Assembly (NCBI GenBank): GCA_046263255.1
Contig: JBHELD010000059.1
Coordinates: forward strand, 1 to 34,048
Length of the DNA: 34,048 nucleotides
Direction of reading: 5' to 3'
Source of the DNA: JALZEG01 sp046263255
Lineage (GTDB): Bacteria > Actinomycetota > CADDZG01 > WHSQ01
The translations under genes and the position numbers were made by a program. The notes under the pieces are model-generated. The model saw only the letters and a program-made list of their open reading frames with translations, was not told the DNA's origin and did no database searches. This document shows positions 31,299 to 34,048 of the stretch, one piece after another. The stretch's first letter is position 1. The number at the start of each line of letters is the position of its first letter.

Positions 31299-32005
31299 CG
31301 GACGAGATCCGCCCCGGCGACAAGCCGCACGAGCTCCTGGTCTTCGACCACGGTTTCGTCCGCCTCGACGACGCGATGGCGAGCGACCTCTCGGTCGTGA
31401 ACTCGGCGCGGGTGAGCTTCGCGGTGCGGCGCGAGGAGATGGAGGACCGCGACAAGGGACTGATCAAGTTCCTCATGCGGGAACGCCACGGGACGCCGTT
31501 CGAGCACAACTCGTTCCGGTTCCACATAAGGACGCCGATCTTCGTGGCGCGCGAATGGTTCAGGCACAGGGTCTCGTCGTTCAACGAGGAGTCGGCGAGG
31601 TATCACAAGCTCGGCGACGACTTCTACGTGCCGGCCCCCGAGGCCGTGCGGACCCAGGTGGGCAAGCCCGGCTCCTACTCTTTCGAACCGGTCGACGAGC
31701 GCCTCGCCGACGAGACCATCGACACGTTCAAGCGGATCTACAAGGACCTCTTCGCCGAATACGAGGGGCTGATCGAAAAGGGCGTCGCCAAGGAGCTGGC
31801 CCGCGCGATCCTCCCGTTCGGCATCTACACGCAGTTCTACTGGACCCTGAACGCCCGTTCGCTGATGAACTTCCTGTCGCTCCGCAACGCGATCGCGGCG
31901 CAGTACGAGATCCGCGTGTACGCCGAGGCCGTCGAGAGGCTGTTCGCGCAGGAGATGCCGATCACCCACGAGTGCTTCGTGGAGTTCGGCCGGCGCGCGC
32001 CGTGA
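31295..32005 (+). CDS. thyX: Flavin-dependent thymidylate synthase
   Basis: ThyX (236 aa) makes dTMP from dUMP using methylene-tetrahydrofolate, FAD and NADPH. The family motif RHRxxSxNExSxRY is intact in RHRVSSFNEESARY; also present are HGTPFEHNSFRFHIRTPIFVARE and the closing NARSLMNFLSLRNAIAAQYEIR. It does not consume tetrahydrofolate to dihydrofolate, unlike ThyA; whether ThyA is also present is not shown. It starts at GTG 31295 inside the YbjN stop and ends in GTGA shared with lgt. The three genes form one operon. Confidence 0.97.
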   Translation: MTDEIRPGDKPHELLVFDHGFVRLDDAMASDLSVVNSARVSFAVRREEMEDRDKGLIKFLMRERHGTPFEHNSFRFHIRTPIFVAREWFRHRVSSFNEESARYHKLGDDFYVPAPEAVRTQVGKPGSYSFEPVDERLADETIDTFKRIYKDLFAEYEGLIEKGVAKELARAILPFGIYTQFYWTLNARSLMNFLSLRNAIAAQYEIRVYAEAVERLFAQEMPITHECFVEFGRRAP

Positions 32006-32970
32006 TCGCGGCGCTCCCGTTCAAGCTCGGGGTCGACCCGCTCGAGTGGGGGATCACGCCGAGCATCGACGTCGGGGGCCTGAGCGTCTCGCCGCACGGC
32101 ATCGGGATCGCCCTCGGGTACCTCGCCGGCGCCCAGCTGATGGTCCGCCGCGCCCGGAGGCTCGGCGGCCCCCCCGAGAGCGACATCTGGAACGCCCTGT
32201 TCTACGCGTTGCTCGGGGCCATCGCCGGCGCCCGCCTCGGCTACGTCTTCGGGCACTTCTCCGAGGTCACCGACGGAGGCGACGACCTCCTCGGGGTCTT
32301 CAAGATCTACGAGGGCGGGATATCGCTGCTGGGGGGCATAACCGGAGCGGTGCTCGTAGCGCTCCCGTACGTGATCCGCAAGAGGATGGGGTTCTGGCGG
32401 AGCACGGACCTCGCGGTGCCCGGGCTCGCGCTCGGGATCGTCGTCGGGCGCATCGGTGACCTCGTGATCGGCGACCACCTGGGGGACGCGACGACGTTCG
32501 CCCTCGGGTGGAGGTGCACCGGCGAGACCGGCGGCGTCCCGCCGGTCTCGGCCGAGGTGTACGGACGGCTGGCCGATTCGTCGCCGCCGTCGCTGGGCTG
32601 CTTCGACGTCGTGCTGCACCAGACCGCCCTGTACGACTTCGTCTCGACGCTGTTGCTCCTCGGCGTCCTGCTCTACGTCGGGAGGACCGTCCGCAGGACC
32701 GGCCTGCTGACGCTCGTCTTCGTCGTCTGGTACGGGACGATCCGCGTGATCACGGACTTCCTGCGCGTCGACAAGCGATACCTGGGCCTGACCGGCAGCC
32801 AGCTCCTGGCGCTCTCGGTCGTCCTCGTGTCCCTCTACCTGCTGGCGAGGTACAGGGGGGCGCCCCCTCGGTGGGCGGTCGCTCCCGCAGGTTCGGGTGA
32901 CGCGACAGCGGACCGTGACGAAATCGCCGAACGCCGGCCCTCTGCCCCGCCGGGTGACGACGGAGCGTAG
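32002..32970 (+). CDS. lgt: Prolipoprotein diacylglyceryl transferase (Lgt)
   Basis: A membrane enzyme (322 aa, about seven helices) that moves diacylglycerol from phosphatidylglycerol to the lipobox cysteine of prolipoproteins. Landmarks: SPHGIGIALGYLAG, GARLGYVFGHF, YEGGISLLGGITG, GRIGDLVIGDHLG, HQTALYDF, and YGTIRVITDFLR with a conserved Arg. Compared with E. coli Lgt, the GRIGN Asn is Asp (GRIGD), the later Glu is Asp, and the His of the SFHGG loop is Leu; such changes occur in other actinobacterial members, so it need not be inactive. It would modify the two lipoprotein candidates here. The tail after the last helix is low-complexity and hydrophilic. Confidence 0.92.
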   Translation: MIAALPFKLGVDPLEWGITPSIDVGGLSVSPHGIGIALGYLAGAQLMVRRARRLGGPPESDIWNALFYALLGAIAGARLGYVFGHFSEVTDGGDDLLGVFKIYEGGISLLGGITGAVLVALPYVIRKRMGFWRSTDLAVPGLALGIVVGRIGDLVIGDHLGDATTFALGWRCTGETGGVPPVSAEVYGRLADSSPPSLGCFDVVLHQTALYDFVSTLLLLGVLLYVGRTVRRTGLLTLVFVVWYGTIRVITDFLRVDKRYLGLTGSQLLALSVVLVSLYLLARYRGAPPRWAVAPAGSGDATADRDEIAERRPSAPPGDDGA

Positions 32971-33060
32971 CCGGAAATCCCACCGGGGGCGCCGTGAGGT
33001 GGCACGATAGCGGCTGAGCGGCCGGCAGGGCAGGCGAAGGTCTAGGAGAGGAGAGGCAGG

Positions 33061-33219
33061 ATGGCCGACACCTACAACGGCTACTGCGTGAAGTGCCGGG
33101 AGAAGCGCGACTTCGAGGGCGAGGTGATCGAGCTGGCGAACGGCTCGAAGGCCGCGCAGGGCCAGTGTCCCGTGTGCGGGACGAAGATGACGCGGATGCT
33201 CCCGAAGAGCGCCTCGTAG
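33061..33219 (+). CDS. DUF5679-type zinc-ribbon small protein
   Basis: A 52-aa protein, too short for many gene finders. Two CxxC pairs (YCVKCREKRDF and GQCPVCGTKM) form a zinc ribbon, with an ANGSKAAQG turn between, as in the DUF5679 family of small bacterial proteins; function unknown. AGGAGAGGAG lies about 8 bases before ATG 33061 and a hairpin follows the stop, so it looks like a complete, separately transcribed gene. Confidence 0.85.
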   Translation: MADTYNGYCVKCREKRDFEGEVIELANGSKAAQGQCPVCGTKMTRMLPKSAS

Positions 33220-33237
33220 CTATCGGCAGCGACTTCC

Positions 33238-33263
33238 AGGGCCGTCCCCTCGGGGGCGGCCCT
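33238..33263 (+). terminator. Hairpin after the DUF5679 gene
   Basis: AGGGCCG (33238-33244) pairs with CGGCCCT (33257-33263), and inside it CCCC pairs with GGGG around a 2-base turn, separated by one T-G step. It begins 19 bases after the stop. There is no T run, as is common in GC-rich actinobacteria. Confidence 0.65.
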
Positions 33264-33528
33264 CGTCGCGCCGCGAGCGCCCGCTCTCGCCGGTCGCCCC
33301 CGCAGGGACGCGTCTGGGGCATCCCGCCGGCACGGAGTAGCGAAACCATTGGGCGGTTCCGACGGTCCCCCTCACCCCCACCGATCTCGCCGTCCCGTGC
33401 GGGATGGTCTCGAGCGATCCGGCGGGTCGGCTCATTTCTGGAAAATATTTGCTTGCGCTAGAAGGAATCCCCCTCGAGGTGGCTAACTGTAGTCATACGA
33501 ACACGCAGCGTCGCCAGAAGGAGGAGAA
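33264..33528. other. Intergenic leader of the secreted Asp/Asn-rich gene
   Basis: About 265 bases without a gene. The part to about 33430 is GC-rich and featureless. From about 33432 to 33500 it is AT-richer (around GAAAATATTTGCTTGCGCTAG), which is where the promoter of the next gene would be expected, but I cannot pick one -35/-10 pair. The strong AAGGAGGAG ribosome site is at its end. Confidence 0.4.
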
Positions 33529-34048
33529 ATGAGCAAGCGCATCTCGATGGCTTTAGGGGCTCTCGTCGTCCTGTCCGCCGTCTTCGCTCTGCTGCTCGCG
33601 GTCGCCGTTCCCGCGTCCGCCCACCACAAGGACGACCACGCCAAGGGGGCGGGGGCGCCGGCCGGTTCTGGCGACGCCGGTAACGAGGGGAAGCCCGCCA
33701 AGGACAACGACGGCGACGCCGACTCGGACCCCGGCACGTCTTACACCGAGGACGACGACACCAACGACGGGAACACCCCCAACAACGAGCCCGACGGGGG
33801 CGACAACGCCCACCCCTCGGGTAAGGACCGGTCGGTCGAGAACGGAGCCTCGGGCAACCAGGGCAGCTCCGAGTCCGACCCCGACGACGACGGCCGCGGC
33901 CCCGACCGCAGCAACGGCGGCGCCGACAAGCCCAACGGCCCCGGCGGGGTCGACAAGGCCGACCAGGACGGCAACAACGGCTGCGGCAACGACGACGACT
34001 TCGAAGACGACAACGAGGGCTGGTGCGGCGGCAAGCCCAAGCCCGCCA
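33529..34048 (+). CDS. Secreted Asp/Asn/Gly-rich surface protein, 5' part
   Basis: The first 173 residues of a protein that continues beyond the window. ATG 33529 has AAGGAGGAG a few bases upstream. The N-terminus is a signal peptide (MALGALVVLSAVFALLLAVAVPASA, cleaved before HHKDDH). The mature part is very acidic and low-complexity, with runs such as GDADSDPG, EDDDTNDGN, DDDGRGPD, KPNGPGGVDKADQDGNNGCGNDDDFEDDNEGWCG. The last segment, with Asp/Asn-Gly steps and two cysteines, resembles calcium-binding-type repeats of actinobacterial surface proteins. A cell-wall anchor motif, if any, lies downstream. No enzyme domain is seen. Confidence 0.8.
   Translation, partial: MSKRISMALGALVVLSAVFALLLAVAVPASAHHKDDHAKGAGAPAGSGDAGNEGKPAKDNDGDADSDPGTSYTEDDDTNDGNTPNNEPDGGDNAHPSGKDRSVENGASGNQGSSESDPDDDGRGPDRSNGGADKPNGPGGVDKADQDGNNGCGNDDDFEDDNEGWCGGKPKPA

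Noticed and set aside
32002..32970. Inactive Lgt because His and Asn of the E. coli motifs are replaced
   Set aside because: Other actinobacterial Lgt proteins lack the same His, and the GRIGD form seems widespread; not enough to call it inactive.
1..34048. Mobile element, prophage, CRISPR or defence island
   Set aside because: No transposase, integrase, repeat-spacer array, restriction or phage gene was found; base composition looks even and the genes are housekeeping or metabolic.

Overview
The window is about 34 kb of very GC-rich, densely coding DNA. GTG and TTG starts are frequent, genes overlap by 1 to 8 bases, and gene families cluster typical of Actinomycetota: a DUF5319 protein, a YbjN-domain protein, a FolP2-type dihydropteroate synthase homologue, ThyX, a PASTA-domain Ser/Thr kinase, and SDR/MaoC lipid genes. 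I see no integrase, transposase, phage gene, tRNA, rRNA or CRISPR array. The best reading is an ordinary chromosomal segment of an actinobacterium, probably an uncultured or deep-branching one; the species cannot be told from this sequence.

Layout. 1-3.7 kb: the 3' part of ligA, then two tandem secreted proteins with RTX-like glycine/aspartate repeats, closed by a strong terminator. 3.7-4.2 kb: a gene-free stretch with a possible reverse-strand RNA or mini-ORF and a TetR-type operator. 4.2-6.9 kb: a lipid-type operon of one SDR dehydrogenase and three MaoC/hotdog dehydratase genes. 6.9-15.4 kb: rhomboid protease, EEP-family phosphatase/nuclease, a coiled-coil lipoprotein with a PASTA kinase, Nudix hydrolase, EamA transporter with folP2, a single-domain response regulator, prepilin peptidase, and a REC-GGDEF-HTH regulator. 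15.5-17.1 kb: DUF5319, an orphan ParA ATPase and a zinc-ribbon protein in one operon. 17.2-20.7 kb: a histone H1-like Lys/Ala protein, a patatin phospholipase, glutamate dehydrogenase, a possible 64-aa protein and a dodecin-like protein. 20.8-30.7 kb: histidine-utilisation genes (hutI, hutH, a HutF-like amidohydrolase, hutU) mixed with a metallo-beta-lactamase-fold hydrolase, a sulfatase and an unusual alkaline-phosphatase-superfamily lipoprotein. 30.75-34 kb: YbjN-domain protein, thyX, lgt, a DUF5679 zinc-ribbon protein and the start of a secreted Asp/Asn/Gly-rich protein that runs off the window.

How genes work together. HutH makes urocanate, HutU makes imidazolonepropionate, HutI makes formimidoylglutamate, and the HutF-like protein is the candidate for the next step; glutamate dehydrogenase 1.8 kb upstream of this block could use the resulting glutamate. 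The SDR and MaoC genes look like dehydrogenase and dehydratase/hydratase partners acting on acyl chains under a TetR-type repressor.

The most notable observations are: the phosphatase-superfamily lipoprotein at 24440-26164, whose usual C-terminal metal-binding segment sits at its N-terminus (apparent circular permutation); a recurring promoter arrangement in which a -10 hexamer ends 6-7 bases before the start codon (apparent leaderless genes), including a divergent pair with overlapping -10 boxes; the REC-GGDEF-LuxR fusion; and the reverse-strand element at about 3820-3990. I do not see a clear multi-gene defence system or other obviously new machinery.
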